DNA of 64,000 nucleotides, from assembly GCA_022824395.1 (NCBI GenBank), contig JAJDZX010000030.1:156391-220390 (forward strand). The letters run 5' to 3'. The notes beneath the pieces are model-generated. The model worked only from the letters and a program-made list of their open reading frames with translations, was not told the origin of the DNA and made no database searches. The DNA is from Alphaproteobacteria bacterium (GTDB lineage Bacteria > Pseudomonadota > Alphaproteobacteria > TMED109). Each line of letters starts with the position of its first letter. Positions within the stretch are counted from its first letter, which is position 1. Made by a program: the position numbers and the translations under genes. Shown one piece after another: positions 20,025 through 28,531 of the stretch.

Positions 20025-20570
20025 TCAGGCGGCCGGACGGACGGCCCGGTCGCGTGCCCGCCGCGCCAGCCGCTTCTCCTTGACCAGCCGCTGGATGATC
20101 CGGTCGCGCTTCAGCCGGTTCAAATGGTCGACGAACAGCACCCCGTCCAGATGGTCAATCTCGTGCTGCCAGCAGACCGCTTCCAGGCCCGTGCACTCCC
20201 GCGTGTGGGTGACGCCGGCGAGATCCTGATAGCGGACCGTGACCCGGGCCGGGCGCTCGACCTCCTCGTAGGCTTCGGGCACCGATAGGCAGCCCTCGCT
20301 CATCGTGGCGGTTTCCGCGCCCGCTTGCAGGACCTCCGGATTGACCAGGATCTGCGGAGCGGGCGGCTCGTCTTCCTGGTGCAGGTCCATCACCACCACC
20401 CGCTGGTGCACGTCCACCTGGGGAGCGGCCAGCCCGATCCCGTTGGCGGCGTACATTGTCTCCAGCATGTTCTCGGCCAGCTCCGCGAGTGCCCGGTCGA
20501 ACCGTTCGACGGGGCGGCTCATCTTGGTAAGCCGCGGATGAGGCGCTGTCAGGATGGGCAGGATGGCCAA
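20025..20570 (-). CDS. def: Peptide deformylase
   Basis: A 181-residue metallo-deformylase removing the N-formyl group from nascent proteins. All three motifs are present: GIGLAAPQ at residues 44-51, EGCLSVPE, and QHEIDHLDG with the metal-binding HExxH. The start appears to be TTG at 20570: it gives the usual AILPILTAP N-terminus and has a GGAGAGAG ribosome binding site 6-8 bp upstream. First gene of the def-fmt-permease unit. A second deformylase is encoded at 27900. Confidence 0.97.
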   Translation of the reverse strand: MAILPILTAPHPRLTKMSRPVERFDRALAELAENMLETMYAANGIGLAAPQVDVHQRVVVMDLHQEDEPPAPQILVNPEVLQAGAETATMSEGCLSVPEAYEEVERPARVTVRYQDLAGVTHTRECTGLEAVCWQHEIDHLDGVLFVDHLNRLKRDRIIQRLVKEKRLARRARDRAVRPAA

Positions 20571-20702
20571 GGGAATCTCTCTCCAGAGCCGCGTACGTTC
20601 CGACCGCGGCGGGGTGGTGGACGGTGCGGCGTCCGGTACAAGTATGGCAAAAAGAGCCGGGGCACGGAATCCGCCCCCGCCGTCCGGACGCCCTCCGAGC
20701 GC

Positions 20703-21620
20703 TCAGCCGGACGGCCCCACGATGACCTGGAGCGGCAGGTCCGCGTGGCGCGACCACTCGGCGAGCGAACCGTCGTACAGGCGCGTGCCGGTGCGCCCCA
20801 GGAGCTCGTGCAGAACGAACCAGCCGAGGGCACTCTCCAGCCCGGCGTTGCAAAATACCACCGGGGCGGCGTCGGGCGGCAGGCCGGCGTACGCCAGCGC
20901 CGCCCGCACCGTCGCGGGCGAATGAAAGAACAGCGTGCCGTCCACCAGGAACCAGGCGAGCGGCACGTTCCGGGCGCCGGGCAGAGTCCCGTGCCGCAGC
21001 ACCGTCTCGTTGCGGTTCAGGCCGAGGTACTGGTCGCTGGTCCGCAGGTCCACAACCGGACGGTTCGAGGCGATCGCCTCCCGCACCGCCGCCTGGTCGG
21101 CAAGGATCGGCGGAGCCGGGCTCGGCTGGTAGGCGCTCGGGGCCGGCGGCCGGTACCCGGTGTCGACGTCGTTCTCCCAGTGCGTGGTCCAGGCGGCGAG
21201 ACCGCCGTCGAGGATGGACACGTCGGCGTGGCCGACGCTCCGCAGGGACACAAAGATCGCGGCCGCCTCCGCCGCGTCATAGCGCCCGGACCCCGGGGCC
21301 ACGATCACGACGTGATCGTGCGGGCTGATCCCGAGACGCCCCAGCAGCGCGGCGGTGCGGGTAGGCGGGGGCAGCCGCAACGGCACCTCGGCCCGCGTTT
21401 CCCGCCAGCCATCCTCGTAGAAGTTCGTGAACGTGGCGCACGGCACGTGGCCGATCTCGTGGTCGGTCCGGGAGCGCCGCACGTCCAGCACGGCGAGCCC
21501 GTCGGTACAGGTCCGCTCGGCCAGCCACGCGACATCGACCAGCGGCGGCGCCGCCGCGGCGGGCTGCGCCAGGACGGCGCATGCCGGGGTCACGAGAAGG
21601 AGGAACCAGCGCCGGGCCAT
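20703..21620 (-). CDS. Periplasmic rhodanese-type sulfurtransferase, two rhodanese domains
   Basis: A 305-residue secreted protein. Residues 1-24 form a signal peptide (ARRWFLLLVTPACAVLAQPAAAA). Two rhodanese domains follow (about 28-145 and 165-300). The first lacks an active-site Cys (PGSGRYDAA where CxxG is expected), and the second has VVFCNAGLESA with the Cys retained, as in SseA/thiosulfate sulfurtransferases. The start at 21620 is preferred over one 18 codons upstream because it places the signal peptide at the N-terminus. It is transcribed divergently from pqqA, and rhodaneses are often found near PQQ-dependent oxidation systems. Specific substrate unknown. Confidence 0.88.
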   Translation of the reverse strand: MARRWFLLLVTPACAVLAQPAAAAPPLVDVAWLAERTCTDGLAVLDVRRSRTDHEIGHVPCATFTNFYEDGWRETRAEVPLRLPPPTRTAALLGRLGISPHDHVVIVAPGSGRYDAAEAAAIFVSLRSVGHADVSILDGGLAAWTTHWENDVDTGYRPPAPSAYQPSPAPPILADQAAVREAIASNRPVVDLRTSDQYLGLNRNETVLRHGTLPGARNVPLAWFLVDGTLFFHSPATVRAALAYAGLPPDAAPVVFCNAGLESALGWFVLHELLGRTGTRLYDGSLAEWSRHADLPLQVIVGPSG

Positions 21621-21771
21621 GCTGGCCGGAGCATAAGGCGCGGCGACAGTGAGCAATAGGCAGTTCCTATGCAACGTATAGATGGACCCGCGGGCCGTGC
21701 AGCCTATCTTGCCCTCACTGATGGGCGCACGTAATTGCGTCTACCGTGGAACCTTGAGTGGAGAGTTACCT

Positions 21772-21846
21772 ATGTGGAAAGCTCCTATGGTTCGTGAGGT
21801 GGCGGTCGGTCTTGAGATCAACTGCTACGCTTGCGCGGAGGTCTGA
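21772..21846 (+). CDS. pqqA: PQQ precursor peptide PqqA
   Basis: A 24-residue peptide found by reading the short frame ahead of pqqB. It starts MWKAPMVREVAVG and contains the invariant Glu (residue 15) and Tyr (residue 19) in the order EINCY. These two side chains are cross-linked by PqqE to build PQQ. A GGAGAG ribosome binding site precedes the ATG. Two cysteines flank the Tyr (CYAC), which is less usual. The gene ends 64 bp before pqqB; in other bacteria this gap attenuates the operon so that pqqA is made in excess. Length matches the family (about 23-30 residues). Confidence 0.93.
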   Translation: MWKAPMVREVAVGLEINCYACAEV

Positions 21847-21910
21847 TCCGAGTCTGGATCTGACTTTGACCCCCGCCGCACGGAAACTCCCGGGGCAACG
21901 GTGATGTCTT

Positions 21911-22846
21911 ATGCAAATCCGTGTTCTGGGAGCAGCCGCCGGCGGGGGGTTTCCCCAGTGGAATTGTAATCATCCGAACAGTCGCCGGGCTCGATCCGGC
22001 GATTTTGCTACGCCCTCCCGCACACAGTCTTCCATCGCCGTCAGCAACGACGGCGCACGCTGGTTCCTGTTCAACGCCTCCCCGGACCTGCGCCAGCAGA
22101 TAGCCGAAAACCCGGTTCTCCAGCCCTCGCCCGAGGCACCCCTTCGCTACAGTCCGATCGCCGGCGCGGTGCTGACCAATGCCGATGTCGATCACGTCGC
22201 CGGCCTGCTGAACCTGCGCGAGTCGCAACCGCTGAGCCTCTACGCCACCCCCCGCGTGCTCGGCGTACTCGAGGCCAACACCATCTTCAACGTCCTGAAC
22301 CCCGAGTTCGTCAAGCGGCGCACCCTCGTCCTCGACGAGGCGGTGCAGCTCGTGGACACGGACGGAGGGGCGGCCGGCCTAGAGATCACGCCGTTCGCGG
22401 TACCGGGGAAGGTGGCGCTCTGGCTCGAGGACGAAGCCAAGGGACCGGATTTCGGCTCGGTGGCAGAAGACACGATCGCGCTGCACGTCCGTTCGACGTC
22501 GAGCGACGCCTCGTTTCACTACATGCCGGCCTGTGCGGCCATCACGGACGCCGTGCGCGAGCGCGTCCGCGGCACTCCCCTGATCTTCTTCGACGGAACG
22601 CTGTGGGTCGACGACGAAATGGTGCGTGACGGGGTCGGCGTGAAGACCGGCAAGCGCATGGGACACACCAGCATCTCCGGCGAAGGCGGCTCGCTCCACG
22701 GCCTCGACGGGCTCGGCATCGGGCGCCGGGTCTTCATCCATCTCAACACGACCAACCCGGTGCTCTCCGCCGACACCCCGGAGCGCCAGGCCGTCGAGGA
22801 CGCCGGGTGGGAAGTCTCCCACGACGGGATGGAGATCGAGCTGTGA
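21911..22846 (+). CDS. pqqB: PQQ biosynthesis protein PqqB
   Basis: A 311-residue metallo-beta-lactamase-fold protein. The N-terminus MQIRVLGAAAGGGFPQWNC is the family signature. The metal site has the partial NADVDHVAGLL motif typical of PqqB rather than the full HxHxDH. In related bacteria PqqB hydroxylates tyrosine of the PQQ intermediate. It is followed by pqqC with a GTGA overlap. Confidence 0.97.
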   Translation: MQIRVLGAAAGGGFPQWNCNHPNSRRARSGDFATPSRTQSSIAVSNDGARWFLFNASPDLRQQIAENPVLQPSPEAPLRYSPIAGAVLTNADVDHVAGLLNLRESQPLSLYATPRVLGVLEANTIFNVLNPEFVKRRTLVLDEAVQLVDTDGGAAGLEITPFAVPGKVALWLEDEAKGPDFGSVAEDTIALHVRSTSSDASFHYMPACAAITDAVRERVRGTPLIFFDGTLWVDDEMVRDGVGVKTGKRMGHTSISGEGGSLHGLDGLGIGRRVFIHLNTTNPVLSADTPERQAVEDAGWEVSHDGMEIEL

Positions 22847-23640
22847 TCGCGCCGGCGCCGCTGGTGCCCGGCGCCCTCGGTACCGCCATCGAGCCGCCCC
22901 GCTCCGAGGCGGAGATGCTGGAGGCGCTGGCCCGGATCGGCGAGGAGCGCTACCACAGCCTGCATCCGTTCCACCGGCTGCTGCACGACGGCAAGCTCGG
23001 GCACGGACAGGTCCAGGCCTGGGCCCTAAATCGCTACTACTACCAGTGCTCCATTCCCCGGAAGGATCTCACCCTGATGGCGCGGATCGCCGATGTGGAC
23101 CTCCGGCTGGAATGGCGCTCCCGGGTGATCGACCACGAAGGCGACATGGACGGATCGGGCGGGCTGGCGCGCTATCTCCAGCTCTGCGAGCGCCTCGGTC
23201 TCGACCTGGACTACGTCCGCTCGTGCGCCGGCCTGCTGCCCGGCACCCGCTTCGCGGTCGACGCCTACATTGCGTTCGTGCGCGAACGCTCGGTGCTGGA
23301 GGCGATCGCCTCCTCGCTGACCGAGCTGTACGCGCCGGCCATCCACCAGGAGCGTATCGCGGGCCTCTCCCGCCACTACGCCTGGGCCGACGACTACGCC
23401 CTCGCCTACTTCAAGAAACGGATCAACCAAGCCCGTCGCGACGTGGACTTCGGCCGCACCTGGGTGCTCCGCAACGCGCGGACCCGGGCCGAGCAGGATT
23501 CCGTGCTCGACGCGGTGCGCTTCAAGACCGACGTGCTCTGGGCCCAGCTCGATGCATTGCATTCGGCCTACGTCGAGCCGGGACGGATCCCGCCGGGCTG
23601 CTTCGAGCCCGACGCGTCGGACCAAGCGGATGCGGCATGA
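22843..23640 (+). CDS. pqqC: Pyrroloquinoline-quinone synthase
   Basis: A 265-residue cofactor-less oxidase performing the final ring closure and eight-electron oxidation to PQQ. The ERYHSLHPFHRLLHDG, WALNRYYYQCSIPRKD and LYAPAIHQERI segments carry the conserved His/Tyr/Arg active-site residues. The start is GTG at 22843, overlapping the pqqB stop by 4 bp. The following pqqD overlaps by 4 bp as well. Confidence 0.97.
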   Translation: MIAPAPLVPGALGTAIEPPRSEAEMLEALARIGEERYHSLHPFHRLLHDGKLGHGQVQAWALNRYYYQCSIPRKDLTLMARIADVDLRLEWRSRVIDHEGDMDGSGGLARYLQLCERLGLDLDYVRSCAGLLPGTRFAVDAYIAFVRERSVLEAIASSLTELYAPAIHQERIAGLSRHYAWADDYALAYFKKRINQARRDVDFGRTWVLRNARTRAEQDSVLDAVRFKTDVLWAQLDALHSAYVEPGRIPPGCFEPDASDQADAA

Positions 23641-23927
23641 GCGAGCGCCTCATCCTGGATGCCGCCTCGGTGCCGCGGCTGCCACGCCACGCGAAGCTGC
23701 GGTTCGACCGGGCCCGCGACTGCTGGATCATCAATGCGCCGGAACGCGTGTTCGAACTGGATTCCATCGCGGGCGAAGTCATCCAGCTCGTGGACGGCAC
23801 GCGAACGCTGGCAACGGTGGTCGACGAACTGGCCGCCAAGTACGACCAGGCACCCCGAGCGGACATTGAACGCGATGTCACCACCATGCTCCAGAACCTG
23901 GCCGACAAGGGATTTGTGATCGCATGA
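23637..23927 (+). CDS. pqqD: PQQ biosynthesis peptide chaperone PqqD
   Basis: A 96-residue RRE-type protein that binds the PqqA precursor and presents it to PqqE. The PRLPRHAKLRFDRARDCW start and the VDGTRTLATVVDELAAKY helix are characteristic. ATG overlaps the pqqC stop (ATGA) and the stop overlaps the pqqE start, indicating tight translational coupling. Confidence 0.96.
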   Translation: MSERLILDAASVPRLPRHAKLRFDRARDCWIINAPERVFELDSIAGEVIQLVDGTRTLATVVDELAAKYDQAPRADIERDVTTMLQNLADKGFVIA

Positions 23928-25072
23928 CTGACCAAGCCGACGTTTCCGTGAGCGCCCCGACCGAAGCCGCTGCCGCCCCCTCCAGCTCCCGCAGCCGCCT
24001 GATCCCCTACGCGGTCCTGTGCGAACTGACCCATCGTTGCCCGCTGCAGTGTCCGTACTGCTCCAACCCGCTCGAACTGGAGCGCGCGTCGCGCGAGATC
24101 GACACCGACACGTGGAAGAGCGTCCTCTCGCAGGCCGTGGACATGGGGATTCTGCAGGCGCACTTCTCTGGGGGCGAGCCGACCGTCCGGAAGGATCTGG
24201 AAACGTTGGTCGAACACGCTGCCAAGGCCGGCCTCTACACCAATCTCATTACCTCCGGCGTGCTGCTCACCCGGACCCGTCTGGATCGCCTGCGGGACGC
24301 AGGCCTCGACCACGTCCAGGTGTCGTTCCAGGACACGGAGGCCGGGAACGCGGACCGGATCGCCGGCTTCCGGGGACACGCGAAGAAACAGGAAACCGCG
24401 CGCATGGTGCGGGCGGCGGACCTACCGCTCACCGTTAACGCCGTGATGCACCGTCAGAACCTGCATCATCTCGAGGCCATGATCGCGATGGCCGTGGAAC
24501 TCGACGCCGAGCGCCTCGAGGTCGCCCAGGTGCAGTACTACGGCTGGGCACTCAAGAACCGGCAGGCGTTCCTGCCGACGCGTGAACAGCTCGACGAGGC
24601 GACCCGGATCGTCGAGGAGGCCAGGGTCCGGCTCAAGGGCATCCTGGCCATCGACTACGTGGTGCCGGACTACTACGCGCGCCGGCCGAAGTCCTGCATG
24701 GGCGGCTGGGGCCGCCAGTTCCTCAACATCACGCCGGCCGGCAAGGTGCTGCCCTGCCACGCGGCGGAATCGCTGGACTTCCTCGAGTTCGAGAATGTGA
24801 CCGAACGCCCGCTCGCCTGGATCTGGGAGCACTCGAGCGCGTTCAACCGGTTCCGCGGCACCGACTGGATGCCCGAGCCGTGCCGCAGCTGTGACCGCCG
24901 GGAGATCGACTGGGGCGGTTGCCGTTGCCAGGCGTTCGCCCTGACCGGGGATCCCGACACGACCGATCCGGCCTGCGAATTCGCGCCACATCGGCAAGTG
25001 CTGGAAATGCCCGTAGGTGAAGCCGGGGGCGAGATTCCGGAGTTCGTGTACCGACGCATCGGGAACGGCTGA
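23924..25072 (+). CDS. pqqE: PqqA peptide cyclase (radical SAM)
   Basis: A 382-residue radical SAM enzyme that forms the Glu-Tyr carbon-carbon link in PqqA. The CxxxCxxC iron-sulfur motif is C39/C43/C46 (RCPLQCPYC). The C-terminal SPASM domain carries further cysteines (SCMGG, LPCHA, CRSCDRR, GGCRC, ACEF) for auxiliary clusters. The first ~28 residues are an Ala/Ser-rich leader before LIPYAVLCELTHRC. It is the last of the five overlapping pqq genes; pqqF is not nearby. Confidence 0.97.
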   Translation: MTDQADVSVSAPTEAAAAPSSSRSRLIPYAVLCELTHRCPLQCPYCSNPLELERASREIDTDTWKSVLSQAVDMGILQAHFSGGEPTVRKDLETLVEHAAKAGLYTNLITSGVLLTRTRLDRLRDAGLDHVQVSFQDTEAGNADRIAGFRGHAKKQETARMVRAADLPLTVNAVMHRQNLHHLEAMIAMAVELDAERLEVAQVQYYGWALKNRQAFLPTREQLDEATRIVEEARVRLKGILAIDYVVPDYYARRPKSCMGGWGRQFLNITPAGKVLPCHAAESLDFLEFENVTERPLAWIWEHSSAFNRFRGTDWMPEPCRSCDRREIDWGGCRCQAFALTGDPDTTDPACEFAPHRQVLEMPVGEAGGEIPEFVYRRIGNG

Positions 25073-25223
25073 GCGGGCATCGCACCCCTGCGGGACCGGA
25101 CCTTGCAGTTCACCACTGGCAGCGTGACGCGCTCGGTCGCCTCGGCGACCCGCTATCCTGCCTCCCACTGTCCGCGCAGCCGGACCTCCCTTCCGTGATG
25201 GGTTTCCAATCACGCAACCGCTG

Positions 25224-25616
25224 ATGACAACCGTGCAACCTTCCTCCAAGACCATGCAGTCGATGCTGGCTGCAGCCCAGGCCAAAGTCCCGCAGATCGA
25301 TATCGTCGAGGCCCGTGCGCGGCACGGGCGTGCCCTGTTCGTTGACGTGCGCGACCAGCACGAAGTGGCGGCGGGGCACATTCCCGGCGCGCTCCACGTT
25401 CCGCGCGGCCACCTCGAGTTCATCGCCGACCCGGCCTCACCGAGCCACCCCTCACAGCTCGCCTCCGACGCCGAACTGGTGATCTACTGTGCCGCCGGCG
25501 GACGCTCCGCGCTCGCGGCGGCCACCCTGCAGGAGATGGGCTATGCCAACGTCTCGAACCTGGTGGGCGGTTACGCAGCCTGGGTCAACACAGGCGGGCC
25601 GACCGAAGGCGATTGA
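25224..25616 (+). CDS. Rhodanese domain-containing protein, single domain
   Basis: A 130-residue cytoplasmic single-domain rhodanese. It contains FVDVRDQHEVAAGHIPGALHV, and the active-site Cys is at residue 89 in IYCAAGGRSALAA. The cysteine loop AAGGRS suits persulfide transfer. It lies 151 bp after pqqE and just before tRNA-Arg. Together with the secreted two-domain rhodanese at 20703 it brackets the pqq operon. Acceptor unknown. Confidence 0.93.
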   Translation: MTTVQPSSKTMQSMLAAAQAKVPQIDIVEARARHGRALFVDVRDQHEVAAGHIPGALHVPRGHLEFIADPASPSHPSQLASDAELVIYCAAGGRSALAAATLQEMGYANVSNLVGGYAAWVNTGGPTEGD

Positions 25617-25669
25617 GCCGGTCCCGAACGGTCGGCGCGTGCCGGCTAGTATGGTCGTCGCCCAGATCC

Positions 25670-25746
<77 letters not shown>

Positions 25747-26175
25747 AGCCTAAACAGACGTTTAGCCCAATCCTCCCCCAGGGGACGAGGGAGGTCAGCG
25801 GCTCGACGGCGACATTCACTTGCGCCGGTCGGGGCTCTCGTTCCCGGTGCGTGCGGGCCGAGAGCCTGTTGGTCTTCAGGTGTTCCGAGGCAACGGTATT
25901 CGGCTGTGCATGAAGAGGCGGTCTACGAACGGAAAGTTCCTCGGGCCAGCGGTCACGCACCTCGATTGCGTCGTACTTGTCGCTCCTGAGGTCCAAGTCG
26001 AGGTCTCCGGGGGGCAGTGTTGGGCGGGCTGCGGAGGTAAGCGGACCTTGTGCCAAACCGCATGACCGCTGCGCGGACAGCCTCCAAGTCTTCATGAACC
26101 CGGGTTATTGTGCCGAGCGACGGCATATTGGATCACCGACGAAGCCTCCACCTCATCGCCCATCGGAGAGGACCT
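25747..26175. other. Gene-poor stretch downstream of tRNA-Arg
   Basis: These 429 bp carry a small inverted repeat just after the tRNA (CTAAAC 25750-25755, GTTTAG 25760-25765) without a T-tract, so at best a weak processing or termination hairpin. An 81-residue ORF at 25820-26065 has no ribosome binding site and no recognisable domain, and is not called. The segment looks less GC-rich than the surrounding core genes. No integrase was found. Confidence 0.45.
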
Positions 26176-26679
26176 GTGCGGACGAAATGGATAGTCGGGA
26201 CCACGGTCACGCTTGCACTGGCCCTCGTGATCCTGTTCCTTCTTGGTCGCAAGACGTTTCACGCAGAGATCACGATAGACGCCACGCCTGCGGAGGTTTG
26301 GTCGGTGCTGACCGATGTCTCCGGCTATGCGGATTGGAACCCCCTGCTAGTCCCGATCAGCGGCGAGATCCTCGAAGGCGCCGAGGTTGTGTACCGAATG
26401 ACCCAGCCGAACGGCACGCAGTCGACCATGACATCCAGAATCGGAAAAGTGATCGCTCTGGAGGAACTCCATCAGCACGCCGGCATACCGGGCATACTGA
26501 CGGCCCACCACAGCTATCGGCTGGAGCCCACGCAGGGCGGAACACGTCTGATACAGCATGAAGTCGACAACGGCATCGCCATGCTGTTCTGGGATTCAAG
26601 CTGGGTCCAGCCGACCTACGAAAAGGTCAACCAGGCGCTCAAGCTCCGTGTCGAAGGACTGAGAGAGTCCCAGCAATAG
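26176..26679 (+). CDS. SRPBCC (START-like) family protein with N-terminal membrane anchor
   Basis: A 167-residue protein. A hydrophobic helix at residues 4-24 (IVGTTVTLALALVILFLLG) anchors it to the membrane. The rest is a START/Bet v1-type fold: FHAEITIDATPAEVWSVLTDVSGYADWNPLL is the standard first strand and helix, and the final helix VNQALKLRVEGLRE is complete. GTG at 26176 is preferred for its GGAGAGG ribosome binding site; an upstream GTG at 26110 would give a longer start. Such proteins bind hydrophobic ligands; no ligand can be assigned. It stands alone downstream of tRNA-Arg. Confidence 0.8.
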   Translation: MRTKWIVGTTVTLALALVILFLLGRKTFHAEITIDATPAEVWSVLTDVSGYADWNPLLVPISGEILEGAEVVYRMTQPNGTQSTMTSRIGKVIALEELHQHAGIPGILTAHHSYRLEPTQGGTRLIQHEVDNGIAMLFWDSSWVQPTYEKVNQALKLRVEGLRESQQ

Positions 26680-26911
26680 TCGATCTTCAGCCGACGAGCA
26701 CCAGCGCTTCATCGCGACCGCGGCGAGGGTTGCACTGCCCGCCGACTAGAGGACCGTGCCCACGCTGGCGCATACCGACGCTCGAATCTGTGAGGTCGTG
26801 ACACTCCGGGCGCGCGACGTGGACGGCTTCGTGACCTCTTCCCCGGTGGGTCCACGAAAAGCCCATCCGAGAGTTTTCTCGTCATTGGTGGCCCAGCTTG
26901 CCGGGAGCAGG

Positions 26912-27643
26912 TCAAAGACCAGTGCGGCCGTCTTTGATGATCGTGCCGCCGATGTGATAGGCCTCGGGCATCTCGCGGAGTTGTACGCAGCCGGTCAGGT
27001 CGAGGTCGCCGTCCACGCGCAGTCCGCGCGGAAGCGCCGTCAGTCCGGAACACCCGGTCAGATCCAGGCCGTGCTGCACATGGAGACCATCGGGGAGTTC
27101 AGCCAGTCTCCTGCAGTTGTTCAGATACAGGCCACGACCCACCGAAAGGGTCGCCGGCAGCGACCGGAGGCTCGTGCAGTGGGTGAGATCCAGGTAGCCA
27201 CCGACGACCAGGCCAGCGGGGAGGAACTCGAGCCCTGTGCAGCGGGTCAGGTTGAGATGGCGCTCGGTCCGCAGCCCGGCCGGAAGCTCGGCGAGCTGGG
27301 AACAGTGAGCCATGCTGAGGCTGCGCTTGACCTGGAAAGCGGCAGGAAGCGAAGCCAGCCCCGAGCAATACGACACATTGATATTCCCGCCGACGTTCAG
27401 GTCCTGCGGCAGGCCCGTCAATCCGGTGCAGCCCGTCAGGTCCAGGTAGACGCCCACCTGCAGGCCGGCCGGTAACTCCAAGAGCCCGGCACAGCTGTTC
27501 AGGTGCAGGCTTCCCGCGACGTCGAGGTTGGCCGGGAGCGACACCAGGCCCACACAACCCACCAGGTTGAGGTTTCCATCGACACGCAAACCGGGTGGAG
27601 CGGTGCCCTCCAGTATGGCCGCCCGGGCGGCGTTCGAATTCAT
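26912..27643 (-). CDS. Protein of ten 21-residue LPX-type leucine-rich repeats
   Basis: A 243-residue protein built almost entirely of repeats. After an 18-residue start (MNSNAARAAILEGTAPPG) come ten gapless 21-residue units (residues 19-228) and a short tail. Within each unit L1, V3, G5, L7, L9, C12, L15, L18 and P19 recur. The spacing and LP pairs match bacterial-type LRRs (YopM/IpaH class, 20-22 residues), with Cys where Asn is usual. No signal peptide, membrane helix or catalytic domain is visible. ATG 27643 is preferred because it has an AGGAAGAG site; an in-frame extension upstream to 27772 lacks similarity to the repeats. Function unknown, probably protein binding. It diverges from the second deformylase gene. 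Confidence 0.85.
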   Translation of the reverse strand: MNSNAARAAILEGTAPPGLRVDGNLNLVGCVGLVSLPANLDVAGSLHLNSCAGLLELPAGLQVGVYLDLTGCTGLTGLPQDLNVGGNINVSYCSGLASLPAAFQVKRSLSMAHCSQLAELPAGLRTERHLNLTRCTGLEFLPAGLVVGGYLDLTHCTSLRSLPATLSVGRGLYLNNCRRLAELPDGLHVQHGLDLTGCSGLTALPRGLRVDGDLDLTGCVQLREMPEAYHIGGTIIKDGRTGL

Positions 27644-27899
27644 GCAGCTGCTCTTCCTGAACGTGGTACGCGTTACCGGCCCCGCCTCTGGATCATCGCG
27701 CCCGCAAGAGTCCCCCGGGCGGTTCAGGGAGGCATGGTGACGGTTTCGGCACCAGTCCTGTCCCAACCCCATTTGGCATGGGTAGCACCGACATGCGGGT
27801 AATTGATTTTAGAAGTGCCGGCAACAATTACACTGCAATTGGCGACGGGGCGACGTGTCGCCAGGAGAGCGCAAACCAGGCGTTACGAAAGGATCGGCG

Positions 27900-28448
27900 A
27901 TGGCGGTACGGGATGTCCTTCGGATGGGTGATCCGCGGTTGCGGCGAATGTCCGAATCCGTGGGGGAGGTGAACGACTCAGGGCTCGGCGACCTGGTTGC
28001 CGACCTGCTCGACACCATGCGGGCCTGCGATGGCGCGGGGATCGCCGCGCCGCAAATCGGCGTGCCCCTCCGCGTCGTGATCTTCGGCGTCGAAACCAAC
28101 CCCAGGTACCCGGATGCACCTGCCGTGCCGCTCACGGTCCTGATCAACCCCGTCATCGCGCCGGTCGGCCAAGATCTCGACGAGGACTGGGAGGGCTGTC
28201 TCAGCGTGCCGGGCATGCGCGGCCTGGTGCCGCGCCATACGCGCATTCGCTATCGCGGTCACGATGCGGAAGGCGGGTTCATCGACCGGACGGCCGACGG
28301 GTTTCACGCCCGCGTCGTGCAGCACGAGTGCGACCACCTTGACGGGGTCCTGTATCCCGACCGCATCGAGAAGAGGGAGATGTTCGGCTTCATTCCCGAG
28401 CTGCTGGAAGCCGGCCTCCTGGGTCCCGTGGACCTGCCGGCCGAATAG
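27900..28448 (+). CDS. def: Peptide deformylase, second copy
   Basis: A 182-residue deformylase with the three family motifs: GAGIAAPQ (residues 45-52), EGCLSVPGMRG and VVQHECDHLDGV. The HExxH is HECDH, where the first copy has HEIDH, and the middle motif continues GMRG rather than EAYE. It is therefore a distinct type II/III-like deformylase, not a recent duplicate of the def at 20025. A GGAT site precedes the ATG. It stands alone, divergent from the leucine-rich repeat gene. It may act on other N-formyl substrates or as a stress or antibiotic-resistant variant; this is inference. Confidence 0.93.
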   Translation: MAVRDVLRMGDPRLRRMSESVGEVNDSGLGDLVADLLDTMRACDGAGIAAPQIGVPLRVVIFGVETNPRYPDAPAVPLTVLINPVIAPVGQDLDEDWEGCLSVPGMRGLVPRHTRIRYRGHDAEGGFIDRTADGFHARVVQHECDHLDGVLYPDRIEKREMFGFIPELLEAGLLGPVDLPAE

Positions 28449-28531
28449 CCGAGGCCCGCCTGCCACGGTTGGCAGGCGCTTCCGCACCTGCTTAGGCAGC
28501 CGCCCGAACCCGACGCGAAGTGACCCGGATC

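Noticed and set aside
25750..25765. CTAAAC/GTTTAG hairpin after tRNA-Arg as a terminator
   Set aside because: The stem is only 6 bp, A/T rich, and lacks a T-tract.
25820..26065. 81-residue ORF downstream of tRNA-Arg
   Set aside because: No start with a ribosome binding site and no recognisable family; it could be random open frame.
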